DNA of 64,000 bases from Argyresthia goedartella. Its lineage: Eukaryota; Arthropoda; Insecta; Lepidoptera; Argyresthiidae. Positions 36,175 through 51,100 of the stretch are shown piece by piece. Location: NCBI GenBank assembly GCA_949825045.1, contig OX463829.1:22166715-22230714 (forward strand), read 5' to 3'. Both the position numbers and the translations under genes were made by a program. How positions within the stretch are numbered: position 1 is the stretch's first letter; every line of letters starts with the position of its first letter. Under the pieces are notes generated by a model. That model had not been told where the DNA came from, ran no database searches, and worked only from the letters and a program-made list of their open reading frames with translations.

Positions 36175-39100
36175 GGGACTCCTTTTTATAACTAATGAAA
36201 TACACATTTCAGGATTTTAACTAAATCACTCCCCTTTAAATTAGGGGATGGAAGTTTTTATACGTTTTCCCATTCAAATAGAATTTCATGCTGGAGATCT
36301 GAAAATTATACAAGTACACAGACATATTATTATAGTATATTACAAATAAAAAATACGTGTTTCCGGCTTTAATATAACATCCTAACCCCTTAAAGTAGGG
36401 GATAGGGCTCTCATCAGGTTTCAGAATATTAGAACATAATTACAAGAATAATATTACTACGCTTATGTCGTTAATTAGTACACAAGCAACAAAAAAAACT
36501 AAAACTTGGAATTTTTACCCTTTAAACTAGGGGATGGCAGTTTGTTTGAGACTTCCGTAAATTTTTGTGATGGAGGTCTGAAAATTGATAAAGGGACTCA
36601 CTCCTTGTTATAAATAATAAAACACCTATTTCAGGATTTTTAGTAAATCACCCCCAAGCTTTAAATTAGGGGATGTAATTAAGCGCGTCCAAAACGCCTA
36701 ATGTGTACCCGAACATCGGGCTAAGAATGTTGTCAAATCGCGAGTGCGGTGCATTAGAGGCCAGTGATACAACATTAATTTTTACTACAAGAACTATTGT
36801 ATAAAATATACAAGTAACGAACAGTGAATGAATTATTCTCCTTACGCACATCCCATGCGACGGTAGGGAAACGGCCAAGCCACATGTTTTGACTTTTTCG
36901 GTGAGTTTGAACCCGCGATCACTCTTCGACATGATCGTGAAAATAAAGCGAATTCGTGATTCCTATTGGCCATTCCAGGTGATGCTGTATGCCCGGCCTG
37001 GTCTAATGGAGTATCAGTGCGAGGCAGTGTTCCTGTCTCATTGCTACCGCGTCGGTGGATGTCGACAGGTGAACCAATTTATTCACTTTTAGCCAGTAAA
37101 ATATCCAAGCGCTAGCTAATGGAAATAATAAACTCATCAGCAAGCATAATAATAATAGAAAAATAATCCAGTGAGATCCCGTCGACTTCATCATTTTCGT
37201 CCGTTCAACGCCAACCCTCCGTCATCCTGTCTAACTAATCGTCCGGCCTATCTCCACCTTAGTCCAGTTATTCGCTTGTCTGCGTCTCAATTTCGAACAC
37301 TACTTTGTCTTGCTGTATTGTTATCCCCCAAATCCATCTTTTAATTTCTAAAGTCCACGCAGACGAAGTTGCGGGCATCAGCTATTAATAATGTAAAAAT
37401 GCGGTATCATTACGATAGAATTACAATAAAAAATGCAAAAGGTTTGGAACACCTTAAGTGACTCGCATTCACTCCTGCTGCTACCATTTTTACCCGACTG
37501 CCTTCAGAAGGGAGGGCTATGTTTTTCGAGTATATGTATGTAATGGGTATATATGTAGATATCTATGTTCCCTGCTACAGCCGAAACGGCTCGAAGGATT
37601 TTAACATATGAGCTGTCGTTAGATTCGTCTTGACAGCGCGATTGACACTGGATACATCAAAAACAATCAGAAACAAAAGGGCAGTTTAAGAGGACATAAT
37701 GTCAGTTCGACAAAAAAAAAACACCAAACCCCGAGTGGGGTAACAATTTCCAATGGGTTTCCAATAGCGATTCCAAATATACCTATAACTTGCAGTTTAA
37801 GTTTCAAGGGAAAGGTAAAAAGTTTAACAAAATCACTATTAGCACACAGAAATGCAACGAAGGGTCATGTACAGGGTGTGTACCGTCACTCCGGTGTGTT
37901 TCCTTAAACTTAAATAGAAATTACATAGCATTAGTTTAAAAAAAAACGATTGCATAAAATAACCACTAAAAAGGAAAAAACAAGCTCTATTATTTAGTGT
38001 GAAGAGTAATTCGGTGTACCGTGTATTGTATTTTATTATGTACCTACAAAAATAACAGATATATTTTAATGTATTACAAATAAAATTTATATGTTTTCAA
38101 TTATTGCAGGCATACAAATCCAAAAAACCGGTCAAGTTCGAGTCTAAATCGCGCACGAAGGGTTCCGTACCACCGTTCAATGGAAGCGATGGTGTGGAGT
38201 GAATAGTTTGGATTTTACACAGCAAAATATTGTTTACAAAGTTATTGGTGCGGTTACTTTCACACTCCATGTACGTAACCAGGTGCATCCATAAGTTTGT
38301 ATGTGGTATTGAAAGAATTGTTGTAGTATGGGAGCCCCCTTAAATATTTCTTTTATCCTGTTTTTTAGTATTTGTTGTTATAGCGGCAACAGAAATACAT
38401 AATCTGAGAAAATTTCAACTCTCTAGCTAGCTAGGTTCTTGAGATACAGCCTGGTGACAGACGGACGGACGGACGGACGGACAGCGAAGTCTTAGTAATA
38501 GGGTTCCGTTCTTACCCGTTGGGTACGGAACCCTAACAACACTGTAGGTATCTACATAACTCCAACATTAATAAAAACATTTACTAGATATCAATAAAAT
38601 ATATTTGGGTTATTAGTTTTTCCCCCTCCAATAATTTAAACCATATAATCTATATTTGTATCCCGGTCCCGGCACGAATCCCGGTGCTTTATCTTAATTT
38701 ATCTTAAGTACATTACACGGATGTTCTTACGGCGATGGCAAACATCGCGAGGAAACCTTCATTACTCCATAGCTGCGGCGATGGGCTTAGCCCCCTGTCA
38801 CGCAAAATGGAGTATTGAATAACTGGCTAAATGTCGGCACAATTCCACCTGTGCCACCCCGTATGGGAAACCCCGTGAAGCTATGTGTGTTTATGTAGAG
38901 TTTTGGTGACTTGCCAATGCAAGAGGTAATGCAAGTACGCTATCTCACGCCTATCGCGCGATATCCACAGTATGTCACGCGCCTATCACACGCTCCTGCT
39001 ATATGGTGAGCTGCGTGTGATATGCTTGTGATATGCTTGTGAAAGGCTTGTCAAATAGCACCATTATCCACCAGGTTTCGTACACTTGCATCTGCGGCTC

Positions 39101-42100
39101 GGGCCACAACGGCGCGGTCCTACACTACGGCCACGCCGCCGCGCCTAATGCGAAGATGATACAGGAAGGTGAAATGTGGTGCGTAGCATTTTTTATGGGT
39201 ATAGTATTTGTTCAGGCTTCTCGGCACCTAATGACCTCGTTGGGGCCCATCAGCTACGAGGTAGCGTAGCGATCAGTTGCCAAGAAGTTTGAACGTCGGC
39301 GATTCACCGAGCTAAAATGATTGGGTTCGATCTAACCTGGTCTGTGCTTCGGTCCCGTCAACCTCCTGTCTCTCTGCAAGGCCCGGGTGCACCCTAGGCT
39401 CTTCTTGGTAGACAGGTTCTTCAGCCAACCTCCTGTGTGACTGGCGGGCCAGCCTCGATCAGCACAGTGTTCCAACACAGGTTATGTTACGTGATAAAAA
39501 ACCAATCGGCCACGTAAATGCGAACTTTATCTGGTTCGGGGAACCACAACACACTCAGCTATATAGACAATCCTGAGGGAACCCCGAATACATTCCAGAT
39601 GGACTGCGATTTAATTTCAATACCCTATCCAAAACGCGTTTACATTGCGAGGGCTTTCGTCTGTCAGTTGTCAAAAACTGCAAGGTTGGCAGCAACGTCA
39701 ATTCAAAATGGCCGTTCCGAAACCATCGATCGAATATCGATTTGGAATCGAACAGTATTCATATTTTTGTGAGCAGAGAAATATAATCTGTCAGAAGAAA
39801 TAGCTAATTGACCAGCAACTCATGGCTAGCGAACATTTCTGAATCAATCAGCAATTTATGTCACTCTGGACGGCTGTAATAAAAAGATGTACAGCTTATT
39901 TAATTATTGTACAGGGTGTTTGGTGCATCGTTTGCCAAATTAAAATGGCGGATAGAAAAGGTCATTTGCTAGGTCCAAAAAAAAAGGTTTTGCCCCAACG
40001 GATTTCTTTATTTTAACATTTTTTAAAAATCCTCCAGAAGTACTCCTTTAAACTTGAATAAATAAAATTTATTTATTAATAAAACTTGCAATTATTTACT
40101 GTTATTGGTTGTGTTATGTTGTACGGTTCTTTTGTATTAAAAGTACTGGAAATTGTTTTTTTTTTTATTTACTTGTAAGTAAATATTTTTTTTATTTACT
40201 TGAAAATACATATGTATATGTATTTTCAAGGATGGAAATTCTGTAACGAATCTTTGACTCGCGATAAAAAAGAGGCTTTTTTCTTGAAAGTTTAAAAAAA
40301 GTTCGCTGGCTTATCTTCTTTCTAGAAATATGCAATAATGCCATAAAATCATTAAAAGTTCATTAATTTGCCAACTAAAAAAAGATTAAAGTAGTTATTA
40401 TGGAGGATTGTTCAAAGAAGTTAAAAAAAGTAAAATAAAAAGTCCGTTGGACCGAAACTTTTTTTTGTGGACCTAGGAGATAGCAAACCCTTCCATCCGC
40501 CACTTTAATTTGGCAAACGCTGTACCAAACATCCTGGTATAAGAGTGATTAGTGCCTCATGTTTAATCAAATTTTAAGCAACAAATTTAATGTGCAGCGT
40601 ATAACCTAACCTAACCATGTTTAAAATATGCATACCGTTCAAATACACTGCTTAAGACATGTTTTCTCTGTTGATTAATCGTGAAATCTTGCTGATCAAA
40701 TAGTTATTTTGCGGACTGACTGTTTATTATGCGAACTCTTATTATTGTAAGCTGCCTATTTATTATTTAATTACTGACCATTATCAAGATTATTTGTGGA
40801 ACAAGGATTGCTGCCTCAGTTTTTTATTGCAAACAAAATCATTGTATGCTGTGCAAATTATATAAATGCTGTTTTTTGTGGCTAACTAAATTTATAACGG
40901 TTCAGCCGTTTAATAACTTTTATTTTTTTATTCCCTGAGGAAAAAAGGGGTGTTATATATGTTTGAAGCGTCTGTCTGTCTCTTTGTGTGTGTATGTGTC
41001 CGTAGCACCCTAGCGTTTCAACGGGTGATTTCAACGCGGATTTTTTATAGCTTTTTCACAAGAGCAGCTTGCCATTCGGCAGCAGTCGACGGCAGGCTCA
41101 AAACGTGTTGACAACAAAATTAGACGCGTCGACGCGCGAAGACTGCTGTCGAGACGTGTTGACAACAAAATTAGACGCGTCGACGCGCGAAGACTGCTGT
41201 CGAGACGTGTTGTGCTTCTTGTCGACTGCTGCCGACGCTTATTATACCGCCGACGCGCATGCTGCTCGTGTGTAAGAGCTCTTAGCCAAGTTGTTCGAAA
41301 ATCACTTCAGAGGTTTTTTTTATAATTCATTTATTTAATTAATGACATTTTAAATATAACAGTTACATGCTGGAACATCACTTAAACCACGTTATCAGCT
41401 AAACAAGTAAAACAAATTTTAGACCATTAAGGATTTTATAGAAGTTTATAGTGTCGAGGGTGTTTTAAATGTTTAATTGACCGAGCGAGCGAAGCGTCGA
41501 GTTTCGAGATTGGGCCAAAAATGGTTTTGTCCGTCTGTCGGTGTGTTCTCGCTTGCAGGTCGCATTTTCCAACCGATTTTAACGAAAATTGACACACAAG
41601 TTCATTGATTTAATTTTAAAAAATGGTCGATCGTATTTTTTGATTGGGGGGAATATGGGAGAAGTTTATTGTTGTTTATCAACGGATTTCAATTAAATGT
41701 AAGAGGCACGTTAAGGACTTCATTGTAGGAAAAAAATCCAAAAGGAGGAGAGTGGAGGGGGGTCAGGGGGGGAAGTTTGCTAGAGCCGTGCCGTATGCGC
41801 GCTATACGTGCCTGACAACTACCTACGCGCTCGTAGGCACCAGCTGCTAGCGGGCGGCTCGCACCGCACGGTGGCGCGCCGGCAGTCTCCGCTGGTCCGG
41901 GCGCGGGACAGCCTCAATGCACTCTTGGCTGCAGCACCATTGAATGATCTGTTTGGTGATGCATGGAGGGATATTGTGCGAGAATGTGGAAGGTTCTGTG
42001 AGAAGAATGCATGATAGTGTTGTCATGTAATTGTTTCCCGAATGATTAATGGATATAATGTTGATTGAATAATCGAATATAATTGACCTGAATAATAATT

Positions 42101-45100
42101 TCATGTGTTATTTAATGTAATCTATTTTATATTAATATTTAGTTTGGATACTTTGTACGACGTCTTGGATTTTATTTTCTGTAATGTTGTACGAATTTAC
42201 TTTAATAAGGAATAATAAAAAATAACGTTGTATATCGTTCTCACAGAACCACTAGATAATAGTTTTCACATTTCCGATAACGAACTACCATGTGACACTG
42301 TGTTCAGTGAGAGCTCACCGATGGCAAGCGTCAGGGAAGTGTGTGAAGTTGCAAACGAAATAGTAGAAACTGCACGCTATAACTGCCTTATACTAAATTT
42401 ATTATTATATTATTAATTATTAATTATATTAATAATAATAATTATTATAAATATTAATTATTAATTAATATTATAATATTAATTATTAATGTATTATTAT
42501 ATTATTATTATTATATTATTAAATTATACTTATAATAAATATTTCTTTCTTTCTTTCTTTCTTTCTATAACTAGACCCTTGATGATGATGACACAAGAAT
42601 GGGGCGCAAAATGCAGTAGCATGTCTGGCTTAACGTAAGCGAACTGTGCCTCTGCCACAGACTGACATAGGAAGGCGTGACGTATGTTTGTTTTGTTTAA
42701 GATTTCTTAGTAAAGTAGTCTATATTTTGTGTAACCCCCGACGAGAAGTGAAAGTGAAAAGTTTAAGTGTCTGTATTTGTGTGTGTCTGTGTGTCAGTCC
42801 GTGGCATCCAAGCGGTGGAGCGGCTGGACGGGTTTTGGTGATTGGTAGTAGACTTCATCGGTGCAGTGGTGCGAAAGTTATCCGCTTAACAGGCATACAA
42901 GTTAACCAAATTTTAGCTGTAAGGTTTCATTAATGTGTCGGGTGTGGTTTACGTTTTTATCTATCACTATGCCACAATCCAGTACACCTTGTGGCGGTAC
43001 ACTTTATGAAGAAACGATTACACCTTTAGGCTTGAGATTTGACATAGTGATATGAGTTCTTGTTTAGTTTATTCTTATTTTGTAAAAAATTACAAAAAAT
43101 AAAACACCAAATAAATTATTGTATGCAATTATGTCGAATGACGAATTGTTGTATTTGCCGTTTGTAATCTCGCAGGCGCTACATATTATTTATATATGTA
43201 TATAGATATTTCTATGTTTCAGCCTATTCGACATGGGCGGCAACTACGCGGGCTACGCAGCCGACATCACGTGCTCGTTCCCTGCCAACGGCAAGTTTAC
43301 AACCGAACAGAAGCTGGTCTACGAGGCCGTGCTGGCTGGCAGAGACGCTGTGCTCAGGTACGGGCAACGGGTACAATTTGCCTGTTTAGTTAACCCTTAA
43401 TTGGGCCTGAGCAAGCAGATTTTTTTATTGGTTTTCGCATTTATTACCAAGCATTAACGTTGAAAATCTTGTGGGATGATCCTTCAGTCCAATTAATGGT
43501 TTTCCTTTAAAATTTATAAATGTAAAAAATGTATTAATTTTCATAATAGGAGCCAGATTATAGGTAGTGCCAGGTTTGTAGTCCCCTGGCCGGAGAGGCG
43601 TATCAGGTGAGGGGAGATGATGAGCGGGACGCGCGGGGAGCTGCGCAGTGAGCTTTGATTGGCACGCCAGTCGCACATTGTCTTTCGCGTTGATATGACG
43701 TACAACAGGGCGTCCGAAATTCAGTCGCGTTCTAAAATGTTGTTGCAGGTTGGTATCGATAGTAACTTTTAAGTAGGTTCAACCTTTTTAGGGTTCCGTA
43801 CCTCAAAAGGAGGAACCCTCACAAGAACACACGCGTGTCCGTCCGTCCGCCTGTCTGACACAGGCATTTTTCTTAGGAACAATAACAAAAATGTCTTGAA
43901 ATCTTCTGCAAAAATACTTATCCTGATAACCGCATCTCAATTCAAGTCTAATATGAAAAAAAAAATTGCCAACAAAAAGTGGAGTGACAAAACGAATAAA
44001 AATGAAATGAAATGAAATGAAATGATTTTTATTTGCCAGAAAACAGTAATAAGATGATTTTAAATTTAAAGTATGTGCAGTGTTTTCAGCTTATGTATTA
44101 GCATGCAAAATAGTTGTAGTTATAATTTATGAAATAGCGCAATATTATAGTAAATCGTTTTAATTTCATTCTGATTTAGTTATATAATTCAAATTTAAAA
44201 TGTCCGTTTGTAAAATCTTATATTTATAAATGTTTTGTTTCTATATTCTAAATATTCTTTAATGCTATAAAAACAGTGTTGTTGTAGCCACTTAGTAAGA
44301 TTATTTTTTAAGGACTTGTTAGTCAGTACTTTAAAGTCATCAGGCAGTTTGTTAAAAACATAAACTCATATACCTTTAGCTATAAGCACATGTTTGCATT
44401 TCACCCCTGACACTACGGTCGCACCATCAAAAGCGTTTCAAAAATTATTTAGAAGTCCATAAAAAAGCACATAATATAAAATTCAAAATTCAAAAAGAGT
44501 TCATTTCCATAAGTGTAATGTAATAATGCAATCAAAGAAAGGCACTTTTTGACGTGTTCTTCCTGCAAAGAGTCTTACCATTTGGACTGTTGCTCCATAT
44601 CCTATAAATTTTACCTGCTTATTAAAGACAAAACAACCTGGAGATGTGTACCGTGCATTGACAAAAATGCACGCACACATATTGAAAACCCCGAAACTTC
44701 AGTACGTAACTCCTTCCACGAATTGTCTAGTTTGATGATGGATGAAGAGGTTGATTCAAGTAGCTATTTCCAAAGCCCGTGTATGGATCCGTGTAATAGA
44801 AGCTGCCCTGAAAGGACAATAGTATGTATATGCGAAATGTGAAGAATTAGACAAGCGTGTCTTGGAATTGGAGAGCAAACTATTAGCGGCTGAAAATGAA
44901 ATTGAAAATCTTCTTTCTGAAAATACGAAACTTAAAGATGAAATTAAACGTCAGGATAACAAAATAATACAATTAACAACCTTAAGTAAAACAACGCCAT
45001 CAAGACATATGAGTACCCGTTCAAGAGAAATAAGTAACAAACAGAAAATGAACCAGAGCATAATCAACACAGTAGATTCAACTCAAACGAATACCAGGCT

Positions 45101-48100
45101 TACACCTAGATCAACTCACACTCCGAGACCAAAAAAGCAAAATTGTCGTAAAAAATACTTAAATAATACGCCAAATACATCTCATGTGGATGGAGTAATT
45201 CTGGAGGAAAACTGTTCGTCTCCTATCCTGAGTGGTATCGAGCCAGGGAAGACTTCTGTTTATATTTTTGGTGACGAAAGAGTGCGTGGACTGTCTACGA
45301 GAGTGATCCATAAGTTGGGTGAGAGTAGTGACTCCATAAAAGTGTCTGCTTCAATAAAACCTCATGCGCAATGTGAAAAAATTCTGAAAGAACTAGACGG
45401 TATGAAAAATAGAATTACAAAAAACGACGTAATCGTTTTATCAGTAGGACGCAGCGATAGAGATCCTTATGCTCTGCTTACTAACCTATGTAATACATTG
45501 CACAATTTTGCTGAAAATAAAATATTATTATTAAATGTTAGTAATTACAGGTACCTTAACACGCATGTACTTAAAAATGAAATGAGAAAATTTTCAAACC
45601 AATATGAAAACTGTAAGTTGCTAGATATCTACAATAGTAACCAAGTAAGTGCCTACTCGCCAAACACTTTAAACTACATGGCTTCTGAAATAATGACAGA
45701 GTTGGTTCCTTCATGTAAAAACACTGCAAAATGTTTTCGTTGATTTGGTTGGTACTGTTGGCCCTGTATCTAGTAAGGAGACCGTACAAATAGATAATTG
45801 TGATAGTTTTTTAATATTCAACCAAAACATACAAGGTATTGGCAAGAAATTAGAGATTTTACAGATTTCACTACAAGATCTAAGGGTTAACGGAAGGGAC
45901 GTTGATATAGTATGTCTTAGTGAAACGTTTGTGAAGAAAGGCTCCTAATCAAACATTAAGATAAATGGCTATAAATTAGTTTCAACTTATTGTCGTAAAA
46001 AAAGTAGAGGCGGGTGTGCAATTCTAGCAAAAAAATATTTTGAATGTAAGGAAATACATATTGAATTAGCAAACGATTTTTATTTTGAGTGTTGTGGTAT
46101 TGAAGTTATTGGGAAAGGGCTAATATTAATTAATATTTATAGAATACCAAAGAAAACTAAGTCGCATATAGGTGTATTTATGTATAAATTAGAAAAATTG
46201 TTAGAGTCATTAACTTTAAAATATGAAAATAAAAAAATTCGTTCTATGTGGAGACTGGAACATTGACCTATTAAAACAGGATAACTATTCAAAGGAGTTA
46301 CAAAATTTGTTTTCAAATTATAATTTTCAATTGCACATAAGGTCTCCTACAAGACAAAATGCATGTATTGATCAAATAGCGAGCAATATAAAATCCGCGA
46401 AGGCAGATGTATTGAAACTGGGTCTATCTGATCACGAGACGGCCCAAATATTGAAGTTTGACATAAAGAAGCTTAAAGCTTTTAACACCTGGTTCGACTT
46501 CAAAAGAGACTATAACACTCAAAATATAAACAAATTCTGCGAATGTATCAGTGCTTTGTCTTTTTCAGACGTATTGGAATGTGAAGTGGCCGCGGAAGCT
46601 TTTGACCTATTTTATGACTTAATATGTTTATTCTATAATCTATGTTTTCCTATAATTTAAGTAAAAAACAATAACCGAGCTAAAGACATAGGGTGGGTAA
46701 CAAAAGGTTTAAAGAAATCTTGTAAAACAAAATGATCTCTATACTTAAAATACAGACAAACAAAAACGAACAAACGGACAAATAAGATTATATTCAAAAA
46801 GTATGATAATATCCTCAAACGGTGTTTAAACAAAGCTCAGAAATTACATAACTATAAATACATAAAGAACCATGAAAATAAATGTAAAGCTACTTGGAAT
46901 ATAATCACGTCGTCAATTTCAAATGAAATAAAAAATCATAATAATATTAATAAAATCAAACTAAATGATATATAATTTTCTAATCCCAATGACATTTGTA
47001 ATATTTTGAATGATTATTTTATAAACCTGACATGTCCCCATAATAATTTAATCAATAATAATAATATCTCATCAATTAATAGCACAGAACAAATCAATCA
47101 AAATACAATATTTATAAGACCAGTTTCGGAAACAGAAATATATAACATTATTATGTCCCTAAAAACAGTAAGGCAAGTGGCTTCGACGAAATTATTACAA
47201 AAATTATAAAAGGTTGTGCATATAAGATCTGCTATCCTCTAACACATTTAATAAATCTCTCGTTTGTTGAAGAGTATTTCCCCGAAAAACTAAAGGTTAG
47301 TGTGATTAAACCCTTGTTTAAAAAAGGCGACCAACTAGATCCCAGCAATTATAGACCTATCTCTTTGGTTCCAATTTTTTCAAAAGTATTTGAAAAAGCG
47401 ATGCAATCTAGGTTGAACGAATTTCTAGAAAAACACAAAATACTCCGTCCTGAACAATATGGTTTCCGTAAAGGTTCATCAACGATTCATGCTTGTTTTG
47501 ACTTAGTACGTTTAGCAACTCAAAACTTAAATAAAAATATACCAACAATAGCCTCTCATCGAGAAAACTGGAGATCCAGAAATGAAGGACAACAGAGACA
47601 AATAAGAGCAAAATACACGAACCTACTATATCAACCTCCTGGATTTAAGGACATTTATAGGAAGAATATATACAATATGTGTATTATTTTGTTATTTGTA
47701 AATTTATTACATACGTACCTCACGCTCACATATCGTCAAACATTCTTGCCTCACAATTATGATTATTTGAAGGAATAATAAGTTCGTGCGCGTCAGTACC
47801 TATGCTCCGCTTACTCCTCCAGGCGGCATTCAGGGGACTATAAAATTAGCAATGACTCTAATAAAATCCAAAAAATAAAACAACAATCCTGCAATCCGCC
47901 ATGTTATGTTGAACACCATAAGACCGGAAATCACGTCATTTCATTTTGGCATAAACCATAGAGTATGTAAGTAATTCATGTTCATTCACTCCACACTCGC
48001 GCTGCCGCATAGCTCCCGGTCGCGCAGCCGCGAATATCCCGCGAACCATGAATGTGGATCCTATTCGCATATTCTTCGCGGCTTCGTGTCGCGTTCGCGC

Positions 48101-51100
48101 CTCGTTTCTGTTTGCTGTCAGTTTTTTTCCCGCGAACTTGTCTTCTCTTCTCAAGGCGCGAACACACCGTTAGCGTGTGCGTGTGTGCGAGAAGGCTCCA
48201 CAGTCGCGGGCGGTTCCGCGCAAGCAAGTGCCGCGAGTTGTGTATCAAAGTCAAATTTATTTATTACTGTAGATATTTACATTTACTTAGCAAACGTCAT
48301 TTTTTGCATCTTCTCTACATTGGACCACTGTGGGAGAAGCAAGGCGCAGAAACTCCCACAGATGGATTTATAGAACTCTTTTAAAAATTGGTTGTGCTTG
48401 ACTAATACAAATATGAAATTTTTTATCATTATTATTAATAAGCAGGAATAAATAATTACAAAATTATTTTGCAAGGTCTATGTTGAGCTAGATTAACCCC
48501 AAACAGTCCCGCCATTTAAGTAATCTTGAACATTGTAATATCCCTTTTTCGACAGTCGCACACTGATTCGTCTAGAACATGCTAGCTGGACAAAATTATT
48601 TTTTGATTTCTAATGGCTTATTTTAGCTTGAATAGCAGTTAATTGTTGTTACTACATAGTAGGATTCGAGACTATCCCGCAATTTTAGGGGGATATAAAA
48701 AATAAATAACAAAAAAATATTTAAAAAAATACATATTTATTCAAAAGAAATACACACCTTTTGGAAATAAATAAGGAAAAATAAAGTGAATAACTCCAAT
48801 GCACAAAATCAACGATATTTACAAAATTATAACTGTAACTTATATTAAAAGGATCATAATAAAAACCTATTTCATTAAATAATTGATGCAAAACTACACT
48901 AAATCGATTTATTTACACAAAACAATACAAAAGTCATTCTTCTTCACCCTCAGACGAGTCGGATTCTGTATAATCTAAATTATTTCTAATTAAATTACAA
49001 GTAGGTGGCGAAATGGCCACTGAAGGCGGGATAATTAAGTCACAGACTTCAGGCATTAACTGTTCGGGTTTTTTTCTACGAACGTCTCTGAGTGAGTTGA
49101 TTAAAGGGTCAGACGATGCCAAAAGAATGTGGATCAAGTCTGTATTCGTGGCAATACCTGACGTTTTGCGAGTATTATGCAGCCGTAAACGGCGTATGTC
49201 TTTGTTTCTCGCTTCTTGGGCTTCTTCGGAGAACTGCCCAATCGGAAGTAACGAGATCTTTATTACCTCAGTACTGTGCATAAGGATCTTATGCACAGTG
49301 GCAGGCATGAAGTACCACGAATACAGACTTAAGTAGAGTTTCCGCGTTTCCACACAAAGGTTTTCAAATTTAACCAAATCGATATCATAGCCAGATGATA
49401 ATGTTCTTAATATTATATTAAACTTTTTAATGAGATTAGCATCTAACCCTGTAATCCCTGCACTCAGATCCGCGTTATCAAAAAATCTACGCGCGGTGTT
49501 TCCATCATTTGTATTTCCGAACCCTGGTTTTGGTTGGTCCACAATCAAACCTTCCATTTTGAACATTTTCTTTATTGCCTCTGCGCGGTTTTTTACACTT
49601 AACTTATCGTCTTCACCCCTGATGCGACTGAGAAACCTCTTCCAGCACTTTGTTTGTTTCTATTTGTGTAAGCTCCGTTGATTCCTTTGAGAAGATGAAT
49701 TTGATGGGTCTGCAGTACATAGTTGAAGATGGACGGGGGTTTTGCCAAATAATGAGGTCGCCATCATACAACCTCAAAGGAACAAACGAATACACAAATA
49801 GGAACTCATCAGTGGCCTCGGAGTCCTCAAATTTCTGTTTGTAAGTGCTATGGCCAGAACTACCGTCACAACCCCACTTGCTTATCAACGTGAATGATGA
49901 TCTAGGGAGCACACTCCTAATGACTTCACTTTGTGCCATAAGCAATCTCTCCGTTGTCTTATCCAAAAAAGGTTGCAACTTACAATCGACACGCGTTTCC
50001 GTCACAGGAATGTGCTCCGCTGAAGGAAAATAACTATTAATTGACTTACGCATGCTATGCCACGATGGAAACGTGTTTTGTCCCGCCTTCATTGACCACT
50101 TCCTCGCCGTCTTATAGGTATGACTATTCCCCTTGGAGTCAAAGTAATAAGCCCAAGCTTCATTGGTAGACAACTGCCTACCATCAGGGCACGAAGTAGC
50201 TTTAGAGGTTTCACCATCACTTGCACGTTTTATTGCTTTTGCGATGCTTCTCTTCCCCTCCGCTCTGCTTGCGACCTCAGCAGCAGTCGCCAACTCCTCA
50301 GCAGTCCACTTGTTCACAGCTTCTTCAACACGCCGTTTCTTCGTCTTGTGTGAAGCGTCTTCAAAGCTGCTTTTTGGCCTTCCCGGGGTGCGTTTCTCGG
50401 TGATTGATGAGCTGGACGCCTTTGGGCTGATCACATGAACCTTGAACTGAAAGTCAGCACCTTCTAACCAACTTTTATTGTTAGTTAAGAAACGATCTTG
50501 ATGACGTCCTGATGAGGCCCATTTTTCCACTATCTTATTCGAATATGATGCGATTCTGAGGTGTATTTCTCGACGTGACTCTTCGGTGATATTCGAGAGG
50601 TCAATCCTCGTAGACAAAAAGTCGAAAATCCGTGAATTCCGGTTTTCTTTATCGTGTTTCACCCATTCCTCGAAAAAGTCAATTTTCGAGACAGTGAGAA
50701 CGTGTTCTGAAAAAAAATAAAAATAAAAATGATGTGCCGAGATCGCGCAATGAAATTTTATCTTAAATTAAAGCTAAGGGTTATGTCTAAGTAATATAAA
50801 AAAATTAGCCCGGGTACACGTGGATACAAAAAGATACGGTCCTTTAAACTTTTAAAAAGGTAAAAAATTACGCTTTTTTTCAGACTAAACTTTAGACAGT
50901 TAAAAAGGACACAAAACAGACATTTCGGAGAGGTTTGAATATGATAACATAATCTACATACCTTCAGCAACAAAATCCATAGCACAACACTTTTGGTTTT
51001 TCACAAAATAACTCATGAGACCCTTTCGATCGTGTAGCAAAATTGCAAGTGACGAGATTTAATCAAATACAAAATCTAACACTCACCCTTTTACCTGTCA

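Noticed and set aside
47978..48384. Overlapping 110-131-codon plus-strand frames in the CpG-rich block
   Set aside because: Two frames run into the LINE family A 3' UTR at 48245, so they cannot be conserved coding sequence.
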